A DNA stretch of 64,000 nucleotides from Granulicella sp. dw_53 (GTDB lineage Bacteria > Acidobacteriota > Terriglobia > Terriglobales > Acidobacteriaceae): assembly GCF_018449545.1 (NCBI RefSeq), contig NZ_JAAVUR010000008.1, forward strand, positions 62,001-126,000, in the 5' to 3' direction. This document shows, in pieces, positions 44,012-52,769 of the stretch. The notes beneath the pieces are model-generated. The model searched no databases and was not told the origin of the DNA. It saw nothing but the letters and a program-made list of their open reading frames with translations. Positions within the stretch are counted from its first letter, which is position 1. Every line of letters begins with the position of its first letter. A program made the translations under genes and the position numbers.

Positions 44012-44490
44012 AGGCGGTTGAGGTAGTCGAGGATCTCGGGGCTGGTCCAGTTCTGGGCGGAGACGAACTTGCGCCGGAGGACTCCGTTGCGGTCGATGAT
44101 GTAGGTCTCGGGGATCTGTGCGGTTCCGTACATAGTGTTGATTCGCGCGGTCGGGTCGCGGATGGTGAGCAGGTCGACGTGGTTCTTGGTGAGGAAGCGC
44201 TGGTAGATGTCGGGATCCTCGTCCATGCTGATGGCGACTACGGTGACTTGAGGGAGCTTGCGCTGCATCTCCAGGAGACTGGGAAGCTCTTCGATGCAGG
44301 GCGCACACCAGGTGGCCCAGAGATTCAGGACGACGATACGTCCGCGGAGCTTGCTTAAGTCGGCGCTTTTGGCGCCATCGCTGACGGTGAACTGCGGGGC
44401 GATGTTGCCGACGTGACCAGGATGGTTGCCGCGATCACAGCCGGTGACGAGAAGGGCGATACAGGCGAAAGTAGACAGCAGTCTGCGCAC
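44008..44490 (-). CDS. TlpA-like thioredoxin lipoprotein
   Basis: A 160-residue periplasmic thiol reductase anchored as a lipoprotein (lipobox LVTGC, Cys18). The thioredoxin fold carries WCAPC at 61-65 (in LWATWCAPC) and the cis-Pro region QIPETYIIDRNG. TlpA-like thioredoxins are usual companions of FTR1/P19/DUF2318 iron systems; this one is 1.5 kb from the FTR1 fusion on the same strand, separated by two tRNAs, a small gene and the opposite-strand HAD gene, so the link is only suggestive. Confidence 0.87.
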   Translation of the reverse strand: MRRLLSTFACIALLVTGCDRGNHPGHVGNIAPQFTVSDGAKSADLSKLRGRIVVLNLWATWCAPCIEELPSLLEMQRKLPQVTVVAISMDEDPDIYQRFLTKNHVDLLTIRDPTARINTMYGTAQIPETYIIDRNGVLRRKFVSAQNWTSPEILDYLNRL

Positions 44491-44520
44491 AAGTTGCTCC
44501 AGTTCCTATAATACGAAGTC

Positions 44521-45624
44521 GTGGCCACTTACGACGACGCAATCCTGACTGAGAATACGGCTTTGACGACTGAGACACGACCGCTGGAGCTGTCGGTGAT
44601 CGTTCCGGCGCGGAATGAGGCGGCTGCTTTGCCGGGAATGCTGGCATCGGTTCTGGCGCAGTCCGAACCGGGATTTGAGCTGGGTAAGCAGTGGGAGTTG
44701 ATCGTGATCAACGACGACTCGGTGGATGCTACGCGGGATATCGCCGAGGAGGCTGCTGCGGGCCGTGAAGGCGTTACGGTGATGGATGCTCCGGCGCTGG
44801 ATCTTACCGATCGCGGCGGGTTTACCGGGAAGAACAACGCCTGCTGGGCTGGAGCGCAGGCGGCTCAAGGGCGATGGCTGCTGTTTACCGATGCCGATAC
44901 GGTGCACGAACCGGGCGGGATTTCGCGGGCGATTCGGGAGGCGGAGAGGCATCATGCGCTGCTGCTGTCGTACTCGCCGCGGCAGATCGTGACGGGGTTC
45001 TGGCAGCGTGCGGTGATGCCGATGGTGTTCTCGGAGTTGGCGAGTGTGTATCCGATGAAGCAGGTGAACGATCCGAGCCTGAGGATTGCGGCGGCGAACG
45101 GGCAGTTCCTGATGGTCGAGCGTGATGCTTACTTCTCGGTTGGAGGACATCGCGCTCTCGGACGATCGGTGCTGGAGGACGTTGCGCTGGCGCATGCGAT
45201 CAAGCGCGGGCCGAGGGTGATTCGGTTTCGGTACGCTCCGGATGCGCTTTCGACGCGGATGTATCGGACGACTGAGGCGATGATTGAGGGCTGGACGAAG
45301 AATATGGCGTTGCTGTTTCCTTCGCCGGTGGCTTTGGCTCTTTGGCGCGTCTTGGACCTACTGCTGTTCTTCGGTCTTCCGGTGCTGGCTTTTACGGTTC
45401 CTCCCAAGATTCCTTACCAGGGGATTGTGTTCCTGCTGCTTTGGGTTCGGACTGGTTTCCGGTTTTATAACAGGGTGATGCGATCGAACTTCCCTGTGGT
45501 TGATGTGGCGGTTTCGATTCTGGGGATTCCGTTGTTTGTCTTTCTGCTGATACGGAGCGTTGTGCATCATAGGATCAACAAATCGGTCACCTGGAAGGGG
45601 CGAAGTTACAAGAGTGTCAGTTAG
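44521..45624 (+). CDS. Family 2 glycosyltransferase with C-terminal membrane segments
   Basis: A 367-residue protein starting at GTG. The GT-A fold is evident: LSVIVPARNEAAALPGMLASVL, INDDSVDATRDIAEEA, FTDADTVHEPGG (DxD), and a QFLMVERDAYFSVGGH region followed by LEDVALAHAIKR (the ED motif). Two or three C-terminal hydrophobic segments (about 270-350) anchor it. It is similar to hopanoid- or carotenoid-associated GT2 enzymes (HpnB/CrtQ type), but the acceptor is not predicted. Confidence 0.83.
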   Translation: MATYDDAILTENTALTTETRPLELSVIVPARNEAAALPGMLASVLAQSEPGFELGKQWELIVINDDSVDATRDIAEEAAAGREGVTVMDAPALDLTDRGGFTGKNNACWAGAQAAQGRWLLFTDADTVHEPGGISRAIREAERHHALLLSYSPRQIVTGFWQRAVMPMVFSELASVYPMKQVNDPSLRIAAANGQFLMVERDAYFSVGGHRALGRSVLEDVALAHAIKRGPRVIRFRYAPDALSTRMYRTTEAMIEGWTKNMALLFPSPVALALWRVLDLLLFFGLPVLAFTVPPKIPYQGIVFLLLWVRTGFRFYNRVMRSNFPVVDVAVSILGIPLFVFLLIRSVVHHRINKSVTWKGRSYKSVS

Positions 45625-45746
45625 TTGCAGGTGCGAGTTGAATCTGAGGTTGCTTTCCGTCGTCTAATGGAAGGGAAGCAAGAGCACGAGACTACGACAA
45701 GAACTAAAGACAAGAGTAAAAGATCTTGTTGGAAAGCTTTTTTTAT

Positions 45747-46157
45747 ATGATCTTCCTGACCCGCAAAGCCGAGTTTTCTTCCGCACACTTCTACTGGAAC
45801 GACCAATGGTCTCCAGAGGAGAACGAGCGCGTGTTTGGCAAGTGCGCGAACCGCAATGGCCATGGGCATAACTACACGCTCGAAGTGACGGTGTCGGGCG
45901 AGGTCGATCCGACTTCGGGCTTTGTCGTCGACCTGAAGGAGCTGAAGGACATCGTGGAGCGCGAGGTGGTGAGCGTTTATGACCATCGCCATCTGAATCT
46001 CGAGGTGCCGGAGTTCAAGACCGCGATTCCGACGACGGAGAATATTGCCATCGCCATATGGAAGCGGTTGGAGGGCAAGATTCCCGGAGCCGCGCTGCAC
46101 AGGATACGGGTTTACGAGATGCCCGACCTGTTTGCGGACTACTATGGTGAGCGCTGA
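45747..46157 (+). CDS. queD: 6-pyruvoyl-tetrahydropterin synthase/QueD family protein, paralogue 1
   Basis: A 136-residue T-fold enzyme acting on dihydroneopterin triphosphate. FSSAHFYWND and NGHGHNY give the three zinc-binding His, and FGKCANRNGHGH contains the catalytic Cys; IPTTENIAIAIW and the final RVYEMPDLFADY are family features. The ATG at 45747 follows GGAAAG by ten bases. Its stop overlaps the next start (TGATG). Whether it makes 6-carboxytetrahydropterin for queuosine, or a pterin for folate or tetrahydrobiopterin, cannot be read. Confidence 0.87.
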   Translation: MIFLTRKAEFSSAHFYWNDQWSPEENERVFGKCANRNGHGHNYTLEVTVSGEVDPTSGFVVDLKELKDIVEREVVSVYDHRHLNLEVPEFKTAIPTTENIAIAIWKRLEGKIPGAALHRIRVYEMPDLFADYYGER

Positions 46158-46588
46158 TGCCTAAGGCATATCTATCCCGGCGATATCACTTCAGCGCCTC
46201 GCATCGGCTGCACAGCGAGGCGTATGGCGAAGACCAGAACCGCACTGTGTTCGGCAAGTGCAACAACCCGCATGGTCATGGACATAACTACATCGTCCAG
46301 GTCACGGTGAGCGGTCCGGTCAATCCGGTGACTGGAATGGTCTGCAATCTGGGGGATCTGGATGCGTTTGCGAAGACGCATCTGCTGGAGCGATTCGACC
46401 AGACGAATCTGAATACCCTGGATTGCTTTCAGGGCACTGTCTCGACGACAGAGAATCTGTCCCTCGAGATCCACCGCATCTTTGCAGCGTTTTCTGCCGC
46501 TCATCTGGAGCGGGTGCATATTGAGGAGACGAGCAACAACTCCTTCGACTACGCCGGCGACGAGACGGTTGCTGCCGGTAGGATTTAG
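46157..46588 (+). CDS. queD: 6-pyruvoyl-tetrahydropterin synthase/QueD family protein, paralogue 2
   Basis: A 143-residue relative of the preceding protein with the same key residues: [23 protein letters not shown] and [15 protein letters not shown]. It differs enough (roughly one third identity by eye) to suggest a different specificity. It is translationally coupled to paralogue 1 and 14 bases before folE. The trio GTP cyclohydrolase plus two pterin synthases suggests a dedicated pterin route. Confidence 0.87.
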   Translation: MPKAYLSRRYHFSASHRLHSEAYGEDQNRTVFGKCNNPHGHGHNYIVQVTVSGPVNPVTGMVCNLGDLDAFAKTHLLERFDQTNLNTLDCFQGTVSTTENLSLEIHRIFAAFSAAHLERVHIEETSNNSFDYAGDETVAAGRI

Positions 46589-46602
46589 AAAGGTTCATAA
46601 CC

Positions 46603-47202
46603 ATGGCAAGCCCGTTAGCGACGATCGAACCGACAACATTGGAGGGTGTTTCCACCCAGGAGCTGTACCGGGAGCTGCTAGTCCGGATCGGCGAGGACCC
46701 TAACCGCGATGGGCTGTTGCGCACGCCGGAGCGGATGGAGAAGTCGATGGCGTTCCTGACGCGGGGTTACACGATGAACGTCACGGAGGTGCTGCACAAT
46801 GCACTGTTCGATGTGGACTATGACGAGATGGTGATCGTGAAGGACATCGAGTTTTATTCGATGTGTGAGCATCATCTGCTGCCGTTCTTTGGGAAGGCGC
46901 ATGTGGCGTATGTGCCGAACGGCAAGGTGATCGGCTTGAGCAAGATTCCGCGGCTGGTGGATGTGTTCTCGCGGCGGCTTCAGGTGCAGGAGCGGCTGAC
47001 CCGGCAGATCTGCGATGCGATTACGGAGGCGATCCAGCCTCAGGGCGTGGCCGTGATTCTGGAGGGACAGCACCTTTGCATGATGATGCGCGGGGTGGAG
47101 AAGCAGCACTCGGATACCGTTACGTCGGCGATGGTAGGGGTGTTCAAGACCCAGATGCAGACCCGGAATGAGTTCCTCTCCCTGGTGCGGCGGCAGAGCT
47201 AG
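46603..47202 (+). CDS. folE: GTP cyclohydrolase I
   Basis: A 199-residue enzyme making dihydroneopterin triphosphate from GTP. The diagnostic [22 protein letters not shown] motif supplies the zinc Cys and His residues, with [24 protein letters not shown] and GVEKQHSDT following. It is the third gene of the operon with two QueD/PTPS-like genes whose substrate it provides. Confidence 0.95.
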   Translation: MASPLATIEPTTLEGVSTQELYRELLVRIGEDPNRDGLLRTPERMEKSMAFLTRGYTMNVTEVLHNALFDVDYDEMVIVKDIEFYSMCEHHLLPFFGKAHVAYVPNGKVIGLSKIPRLVDVFSRRLQVQERLTRQICDAITEAIQPQGVAVILEGQHLCMMMRGVEKQHSDTVTSAMVGVFKTQMQTRNEFLSLVRRQS

Positions 47203-47798
47203 TTCTAATGCCGATACCGGCCCTTGGGCACCCCCTCCCCCTTGCCGGGGGCTAACCCGAGTGGAATCAATTGGTTGGAGAGGGTAGGCCTCGACAAAAT
47301 ATTGATTCCAGGCTGGTTGCGTCCAAAAAGGTGAGCCAGCTAGGGTTAGTGCTACCCGAGCCTGTCTTAGGCGTAGGTGGAATTTTTCAAATACTTTCCA
47401 TTGAGCTGTTGGCTCTAAGCCAATTGCTTTATTTCTTCTACTTCTATTTTAGAGAATTGACCAAAACTAACGTGCCACTTTTATCTTCTGTGTTTTGCTA
47501 TGGTTAGGTGGTTTTGGGGCTTGACATGCGTTTTTGCTGGGAAAATGGGCGGACAACACTCTAACTTCAACTCTGGGCGGAGATAGCGCGAGAGTCGAAG
47601 CGAATTGTCTGGTCAGCGGTTTGTTGCTTTTTGCGTTGTCTATGAGGCCTCGGGTATCGCCTCGCACGTAGAGCACAGCCCTGCGAACTCCGAATGGAGT
47701 CACAGGCGAGCCGTGCTGCTTCTGCGGTGCGCACGGCGCTACCGAAAACAAGGTCGAGCCAGATTAGATGAAGGCAGGATTGCTCTCGACTGTCAGCA
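47203..47798. other. Large intergenic region with inverted repeat, no supported gene
   Basis: Holds an inverted repeat TGGAATCAAT (47262-47271)/ATTGATTCCA (47301-47310), a C-rich/G-rich hairpin near 47232-47250, and a low-GC stretch 47390-47520. ORFs on both strands (94 codons minus at 47467-47751, 111 codons plus at 47605-47940) have no family features and overlap the methyltransferase gene or each other. It may be the edge of an inserted segment. Confidence 0.45.
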
Positions 47799-48704
47799 TT
47801 ATGCTGAACGCGTTAGCGATGCTGCCATAGCCGAATTCAGGCGAGAGTTAGAGATTTTTGGCCCAGTCCTTGTTAGCTTCTCGATTGCGAAGATTAATGA
47901 CTTCGGCAGAAAAGGCAACAACGCTCCTGTCTTTGCGTGACCCTTTGTAAGTGAGTTTCCAAAGAGGATGAGATGTTCGAGCTTTAGATCAGCTTTCTTT
48001 GCCCATACTTCTAGCTCATCGGCATAGGGTAAGAAGATATGTCCATCGGAATTTGGCCCGAATTGTACGGATTCGTAGATTGAAGGGTCCGGGCAGTCTG
48101 AAAAACGCGGCAAGCCATTTCGAATGTATCCTCCATTCGGAGTGGTCAAGACAATGGTTCCGCCAGGTTTGAGTAATAGGGATAACTTTTTAAGGAACTG
48201 ATCGGGGTGGGCGACATGTTCAATGATTTCGGCGGCGACTATGACATCAAAGTATCCGATCTCCTCGATCTGAAGATCGAATACATTGCCAGGGCGATAG
48301 TCTATTGAGCCGAACTCATATTTCTGACGGACATAGTCGACCAACTCGGCCCGCAGATCATTCCATACAACCTGATACCCCATTTCAGCTAAGGTCAGGG
48401 AAAAATTTCCCTGCGCGGCCGCAAGGTCCAAAACTCTAGCAGGCGCCGCTGCAGCTTTTTTGACAAGGTCGATTGTAATCTTGAAACGATTTTCATATCC
48501 GTAGGTATAGCCCAGATTAGAACGGCTCTGCCAAAACTCCAGCTCGTCGTAAAAGTGGCTGGTCTTCACTGATTCTGGCCAAGACGGATCAAACGAAACT
48601 CTTTTCACTTGCAGCTCCTTGTTGAGTTCGACGCGCAGCTTGTTAATTGAACTTTTATGGAGCCAGGTAGGCTCGAAGCATGGAACTGGATACTTATTGC
48701 GCAA
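47799..48704 (-). CDS. SAM-dependent methyltransferase (class I)
   Basis: A 301-residue protein with a class I Rossmann methyltransferase domain: ARVLDLAAAQGNFSLTLAEMGYQVVWNDLR (motif I), FDVIVAAEIIEHVAHPDQFLKKLSLLLKPGGTIVLTTPN (motifs II and III). It resembles UbiE/COQ5-like or glycan-associated methyltransferases, without a specific substrate. Its DNA is noticeably more AT-rich than the flanking genes, with codons such as TTT, AAT and TTG, suggesting acquisition from elsewhere. It has no operon partner. Confidence 0.82.
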   Translation of the reverse strand: MRNKYPVPCFEPTWLHKSSINKLRVELNKELQVKRVSFDPSWPESVKTSHFYDELEFWQSRSNLGYTYGYENRFKITIDLVKKAAAAPARVLDLAAAQGNFSLTLAEMGYQVVWNDLRAELVDYVRQKYEFGSIDYRPGNVFDLQIEEIGYFDVIVAAEIIEHVAHPDQFLKKLSLLLKPGGTIVLTTPNGGYIRNGLPRFSDCPDPSIYESVQFGPNSDGHIFLPYADELEVWAKKADLKLEHLILFGNSLTKGHAKTGALLPFLPKSLIFAIEKLTRTGPKISNSRLNSAMAASLTRSA

Positions 48705-49042
48705 GGGGTTGCTGTTCCGCTATGCCCCTAAAGTATCGTTACGAGCCTTCTATCTGTATACAGACGCTCTACCATTTCCGAGGAGAGACGAATAATAATC
48801 TTTCTATCAATCTATCGCAAATGGCACAAAATGATGATCGTACCAGTTGCCTTTGAACTGATGGGTATACAAGGAGTAGCTCTTCTCCGTAAATTTTTAG
48901 TAAGAAGAGTTTGGGAATCAATTCGGGATTTCCTGTCATCTAGTAACAATCAGCTTTCCGATCAGGAATTGTGCGGGAATTTCCAGAGACGATTCGTGTT
49001 ATATAGGGATGCAGGTTTCCACACGTTAAGGGGTAATAAGAC
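48705..49042. other. AT-rich intergenic region before the YceI gene
   Basis: AT-rich, no supported gene; a 71-codon ORF at 48831-49046 overlaps the YceI start and looks random. AAGGGG at about 49027-49032 is the YceI ribosome-binding site. Promoters for the divergent genes are expected here but none is clear. Confidence 0.4.
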
Positions 49043-49594
49043 ATGAGTACGAGCACCGCTCCCGTTGTCAGCACCTGGAACATCGACCCGGCTCATTCGG
49101 TCGTCGAGTTCAAGGTAAAACACATGATGATCTCTAACGTGAAGGGGAAGTTCACCGGCATCTCCGGCGTTCTGAGCCTGGACGAAAGCGATATAACGAA
49201 GTCCCATGGAACCGCAAGCGTTGAAGTTGCAACGATCAATACGAGCGATGAGCAGCGCGATACGCATGTGAAGAGTGCTGAGTTCTTCGATGTGGAGAAG
49301 TTCCCGACCATTTCGTTGAAGTCGACCAAGGTCACCCGCAAGTCGGAAGATACGCTGGTGGTGAATGCCGATCTGACAATTCGTGACATCACCAATAACG
49401 TCGAGTTTCTGGTGGAAGGACCGAGCGCTCCGGGTAAGGATCCGTGGGGGAACATCCGCATCGGATTGGAGGCGACGGCCAAGATCAGCCGCAAGGAGTT
49501 TGGGCTGGTGTGGAACGTCACTCTGGAGACCGGTGGAGTTCTGGTGAGCGATGAGGTTAGCCTCACTTTGGATGTTGAGCTGATCAAGGCGTAG
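49043..49594 (+). CDS. YceI-family protein
   Basis: A 183-residue lipocalin-like YceI protein: WNIDPAHSVVEFKVKHMMISNVKGKFTGISG at the start, QRDTHVKSAEFFDVEKFPTISLKSTKV in the middle and FGLVWNVTLETGGVLVSDEVSL near the end. The family binds isoprenoid-type lipids such as polyprenyl chains. Unlike E. coli YceI there is no signal peptide, so it is probably cytosolic. It is monocistronic with a strong terminator. Confidence 0.9.
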   Translation: MSTSTAPVVSTWNIDPAHSVVEFKVKHMMISNVKGKFTGISGVLSLDESDITKSHGTASVEVATINTSDEQRDTHVKSAEFFDVEKFPTISLKSTKVTRKSEDTLVVNADLTIRDITNNVEFLVEGPSAPGKDPWGNIRIGLEATAKISRKEFGLVWNVTLETGGVLVSDEVSLTLDVELIKA

Positions 49595-49624
49595 TTTCCC
49601 GCTGCAAATGCAGTTGAAGCCGCA

Positions 49625-49657
49625 AAGAGGGTGGACAGGTGATCTGTCCACCCTCTT
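49625..49657 (+). terminator. Strong terminator after the YceI gene
   Basis: A perfect 14-bp stem AAGAGGGTGGACAG/CTGTCCACCCTCTT with a 5-base loop, followed by CTGTTCTC, 30 bases after the stop codon. Confidence 0.85.
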
Positions 49658-49756
49658 CTGTTCTCCGCTGATGTGGCGGATGTTTTTGGCTGGAATAAAT
49701 TAATCGTTGAAGGGTTCTTTTCTCCGACTTCTATACCTTTACAAGCCGGAGGCATC

Positions 49757-50716
49757 ATGGCTGGAATCGTACATCGTACTGTCGAGAGCAACGGGATTCG
49801 TATTCATATCGCTGAGCAGGGAGAGGGCCCGCTGGTTCTGCTCTGCCATGGCTTTCCTGAGAGCTGGTACTCGTGGCGTCATCAGTTGAAGGCGCTGGCG
49901 AAGGCTGGGTTTCGTGCGGTTGCGCCGGATATGCGGGGCTATGGGGGGACGGATCGGCCAGAGGCTGTCGAGAGCTACACGTTGATCCATCATGTAGGCG
50001 ATATGGTTGGGCTGGTGCAGGCGCTGGGTGAATCTCAGGCGGTGATCGTTGGCCATGACTGGGGCGCGCCGGTGGCGTGGAATGCGGCTTTGATGCGGCC
50101 GGATCTGTTTCGCGGCGTTGTTGGGTTGAGTGTGCCGATACGGCCCCGATCTGCTGTGCGTCCGACGACCTTGATGCCGCGGCGGGAGGGCGCCATCTGG
50201 TATTCGCTGTACTTCCAAGAGTATGGGAGGGCCGACGCGGAGTTTGGACGGGATGTCCGGGAGTCCCTGTATACGTTGATGGGGTCTGGATTCGGGGAGA
50301 CGTTGCCGGACGACAAACTCGTCATGGCTGACCCTGTGCGGGGACTCCTGGTTAATTTTCCCCGGCCCGCGGAGTTGCCGGCCTGGTTGAGCGATGAGGA
50401 TTTGAACCAGTACACTGCTCAATTTAACAAGACCGGCTTTACGGGCGGGTTGAATTGGTACCGAAACATGGACAGGAATTGGGAGCTTCTGGCGCCGTGG
50501 GATGGGGCTAAGGTAAGGGTTCCGGGGCTTTATATCTGTGGCGACCGCGATGTTGTCGGGCGCTTTCTTGGATTTGATTCGGTAGTTGCGGGGTTGAAGG
50601 ATCTTGTTCCGAATTTGCGAGGGAGCGTGCGGCTTCCGGATTGTGGGCACTGGACTCAGCAGGAGAAGCCGGATGAGGTGAATGCTGCTTTGATTCGGTT
50701 CTTGCGGGAGTTGTAG
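49757..50716 (+). CDS. Alpha/beta hydrolase, epoxide hydrolase-like
   Basis: A 319-residue alpha/beta-hydrolase. HGFPESWYSWRHQL carries the oxyanion HGxP motif; the nucleophile elbow is GHDWGA, where the Asp is typical of epoxide hydrolases and dehalogenases; the final His is in LPDCGHWTQQEKP. A cap domain fills residues 135-240. The ATG at 49757 is preferred (GGAGG five bases before); the frame is open to 49673. The natural substrate is unknown. Confidence 0.85.
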   Translation: MAGIVHRTVESNGIRIHIAEQGEGPLVLLCHGFPESWYSWRHQLKALAKAGFRAVAPDMRGYGGTDRPEAVESYTLIHHVGDMVGLVQALGESQAVIVGHDWGAPVAWNAALMRPDLFRGVVGLSVPIRPRSAVRPTTLMPRREGAIWYSLYFQEYGRADAEFGRDVRESLYTLMGSGFGETLPDDKLVMADPVRGLLVNFPRPAELPAWLSDEDLNQYTAQFNKTGFTGGLNWYRNMDRNWELLAPWDGAKVRVPGLYICGDRDVVGRFLGFDSVVAGLKDLVPNLRGSVRLPDCGHWTQQEKPDEVNAALIRFLREL

Positions 50717-50730
50717 TGCGTGGTATTGGA

Positions 50731-50747
50731 ATCCTTCGTGGAAGGAT
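50731..50747. repeat. Small palindrome after epoxide hydrolase gene
   Basis: ATCCTTC-GTG-GAAGGAT, 14 bases beyond the stop codon. It shares the CCTTCG/GAAGG core of the larger repeats that follow and may be a relative or a short terminator. Confidence 0.45.
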
Positions 50748-50790
50748 GGGGTGGGCGGAGTTTTGGGGCTGCGGCGGGTAAGTTCTACTT

Positions 50791-50833
50791 CCCACCCTTC
50801 GCGAGAGGCAAAGGCGCGAAGGATGGGGCACCC
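50791..50833. repeat. REP-like palindromic repeat, copy 2
   Basis: CCTTCGCG (50796-50803) pairs with CGCGAAGG (50815-50822). Positions 50791-50822 are identical to 34469-34500 except for one base, and a GGGGCACCC tail follows. It lies between the epoxide hydrolase gene and truB. Confidence 0.75.
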
Positions 50834-50879
50834 GGGCTTTGGTTCTTGGGAGAGGAGTGCGGTCGTGCTTCGCACGATA

Positions 50880-50918
50880 CCCCACCCTATTTGCGATGAA
50901 GCTGCAAAAAGGGTGGGG
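50880..50918. repeat. REP-like hairpin, variant unit
   Basis: CCCCACCCT pairs with AGGGTGGGG and inner TTTGC with GCAAA around GATGAAGCT. Its GATGAAGCTGC core is found again at 41178-41203. With the preceding element it makes a cluster of hairpins before truB. Confidence 0.7.
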
Positions 50919-51005
50919 CACCCGTTTTTGTGCTGCTTCGTGCTGATGTTGGGTGAGGATTTAGCACGGAAGCGTGGGGTTTGCAGAGCAAGTAATCTGG
51001 TGGGG

Positions 51006-51887
51006 ATGAATGGTCTTTTGATTTTGGACAAACCTGCGGGGATAACCTCGCATGACGTGGTGTCGATTGTGCGCCGGGCAACAGGTGAGCGGGCGATTGG
51101 GCATCTGGGGACGCTGGATCCGATGGCGACCGGGGTGTTGCCGCTGTTGCTGGGGAAGTACACGCGGCTGACGCAGTTCTTCGGCAGGGCGGAGAAGAAG
51201 TACGAGGGGACGATTCAGTTCGGGTTTGCTACGGATAGCTTCGATGCGGATGGGGTGGCGGTGGGGGCGAGGGCCGCTTTGACGGTGGGGCTGGCTGAGC
51301 TGAGGGTGTTGGCGGCTCGGTTTCATGGGGAGATGGACCAGGTGCCGCCGATCTTTTCGGCGAAGAAGATCAATGGGGTTCCGGCGCATAAGCTGGCGCG
51401 GGCGGGGGTGGAGGTGCCGGTGAAGGCGGCGCGGATTCATCTGTTTGGGTTCGAGTTGCTGGATCTGAATGAGGAGACGGGCGAGGCAAGGTTCACGATG
51501 CATGTGTCGGCGGGTGGGTATGTGCGGTCGGTGGCGCATGAGTTGGGGCTGTTGGCGGGGTGTGGGGCGCATCTTTCGAGTCTGCGGAGGACGCAGGCGG
51601 GGCTGTTTACGCTGGAGCAGGCGGTGACGGTCGTGGAGCTGAAGGGGTTGGCGAATGCCGCGGAGATCGAGGCGTGGCTGCCGCATCCGAGGACGATTTT
51701 GCCGGAGATGCCGTCGGTGACGGTGGATGACCAGTTGGCAGGGCGGTTGAGGAATGGGATGCAGGTGAATCTGCCGGAGTTCTCGGAGGCTCCGCTGGTG
51801 AAGGTGTTTACTTCGCCTACGGAGATGATGGCGATTGCGAAGCGGGTGGCGGGGACTTTGATGCAGCCTATTGTGGTGCTGGGGTAA
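51006..51887 (+). CDS. truB: tRNA pseudouridine-55 synthase
   Basis: A 293-residue pseudouridine synthase modifying U55 in the tRNA T-loop. Start LLILDKPAGITSHDVV, catalytic region GHLGTLDPMATGVLPLLLGKYTR with the nucleophilic Asp, and YVRSVAHELG further on. The ATG at 51006 is the only one fitting the family start; the upstream open frame runs through the repeat cluster. It is not in the usual infB-rbfA neighbourhood. Confidence 0.95.
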   Translation: MNGLLILDKPAGITSHDVVSIVRRATGERAIGHLGTLDPMATGVLPLLLGKYTRLTQFFGRAEKKYEGTIQFGFATDSFDADGVAVGARAALTVGLAELRVLAARFHGEMDQVPPIFSAKKINGVPAHKLARAGVEVPVKAARIHLFGFELLDLNEETGEARFTMHVSAGGYVRSVAHELGLLAGCGAHLSSLRRTQAGLFTLEQAVTVVELKGLANAAEIEAWLPHPRTILPEMPSVTVDDQLAGRLRNGMQVNLPEFSEAPLVKVFTSPTEMMAIAKRVAGTLMQPIVVLG

Positions 51888-52004
51888 GGCGTAACGGTGA
51901 TCTGGAGGATAAAAAGCTGATAAGAGCTGGATGGAGTGCGGGCGGTTTTTGGGGAAGGCTTAACACCGATTTCGCCGATTGCACCGATAAGGACGGGTAC
52001 TGCG
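51888..52004. other. Spacer with short CACCGAT repeats
   Basis: Contains CACCGAT-TTCGCCGAT-TG-CACCGAT at about 51964-51988, three near-copies of a 7-9 base word, between truB and the convergent tesA. Nothing else is seen. Confidence 0.4.
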
Positions 52005-52769
52005 TTATTTTTTGATTAGGGGTTGGATGTAGGGGAGGATGTTTTGGGCTACTAGTTTGTTGCCTGCGGCGGTGGCGTGGGTGCGGTCGCGTTGCATCAT
52101 GCCGGGGGTGCCGAAGACTCCCTGGAGGATGAAGGGGATTAGGGGGACGCGGTATTTTTTGGCGAGGAGGGAGTAGGTGGCGTCGAACTGCTGGATGTAG
52201 TCGGGGCCGTAGTCGGGGGGAAGGGTGATGCCGGCGAGGACGATTTTGGCGCCGCTTGCTTTGAGGGTGGAGACGATCTTGTCGAGGTTGACGCGGGAGT
52301 CGGAGATGGGCAGGCCGCGGAGGCCGTCGTTGCCACCGAACTCGACGATGATGACGGCGGGGTGGAGGGCGAGGATGGTGTCGAGGCGGCTGATGCCGTC
52401 CTTGGTGGTGTTGCCGCTGATGCCCTGGTTGACGACGCGGTAGTGGTAGCCCTGGGCGTCGAGGGAGGACTGGAGGTAGTCAGGGTAGGTCTGGCCGGCC
52501 TCGGTGCCGAAGCCGGCGGTGAGGCTGTCGCCGAAGCAGACGATGAGGGGGCGGGGATCGTTGGCGTTGGCGGTGGCGGAGGTGGCTGGCGCGGGTGCGG
52601 GGTCGGCGGGGGCGGGGGGTTCGGCTGCGGAGGGCTGGGGGGCTTCGGGGGCGGGGGCGCCGTTGCGGGAGTCCAGCTCGGAGGAGCGGGCGGAGCCCTT
52701 GTCGGTGCGGCATCCTGTGGGCGGGAGGCAGAGTGCGACTAGTATGAAGACAAAGCTAAGTTTGCGCAT
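52005..52769 (-). CDS. tesA: SGNH/GDSL esterase lipoprotein (TesA-like arylesterase)
   Basis: A 254-residue lipoprotein (lipobox near PPTGC, Cys20) with a low-complexity Ala/Pro linker at about 35-70. The SGNH blocks are present: FGDSLTAGFG (Ser), GISGNT (Gly), EFGGNDGLRG (Asn) and DRTHATAAGN (Asp/His). This is the TesA/arylesterase type, acting on acyl esters or thioesters at the periplasmic side. It is divergent from ybbA-ybbP, as tesA is in E. coli. Confidence 0.88.
   Translation of the reverse strand: MRKLSFVFILVALCLPPTGCRTDKGSARSSELDSRNGAPAPEAPQPSAAEPPAPADPAPAPATSATANANDPRPLIVCFGDSLTAGFGTEAGQTYPDYLQSSLDAQGYHYRVVNQGISGNTTKDGISRLDTILALHPAVIIVEFGGNDGLRGLPISDSRVNLDKIVSTLKASGAKIVLAGITLPPDYGPDYIQQFDATYSLLAKKYRVPLIPFILQGVFGTPGMMQRDRTHATAAGNKLVAQNILPYIQPLIKK

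Noticed and set aside
47467-47751. 94-codon minus-strand ORF and possible degenerate tRNA or tmRNA
   Set aside because: I tried to fold a tRNA-like structure around the GGGCGGA repeats but found no acceptor pairing or proper T-arm; the ORF has no family features.
48831-49046. 71-codon plus-strand ORF
   Set aside because: Overlaps the YceI start, no ribosome-binding site or recognisable sequence.
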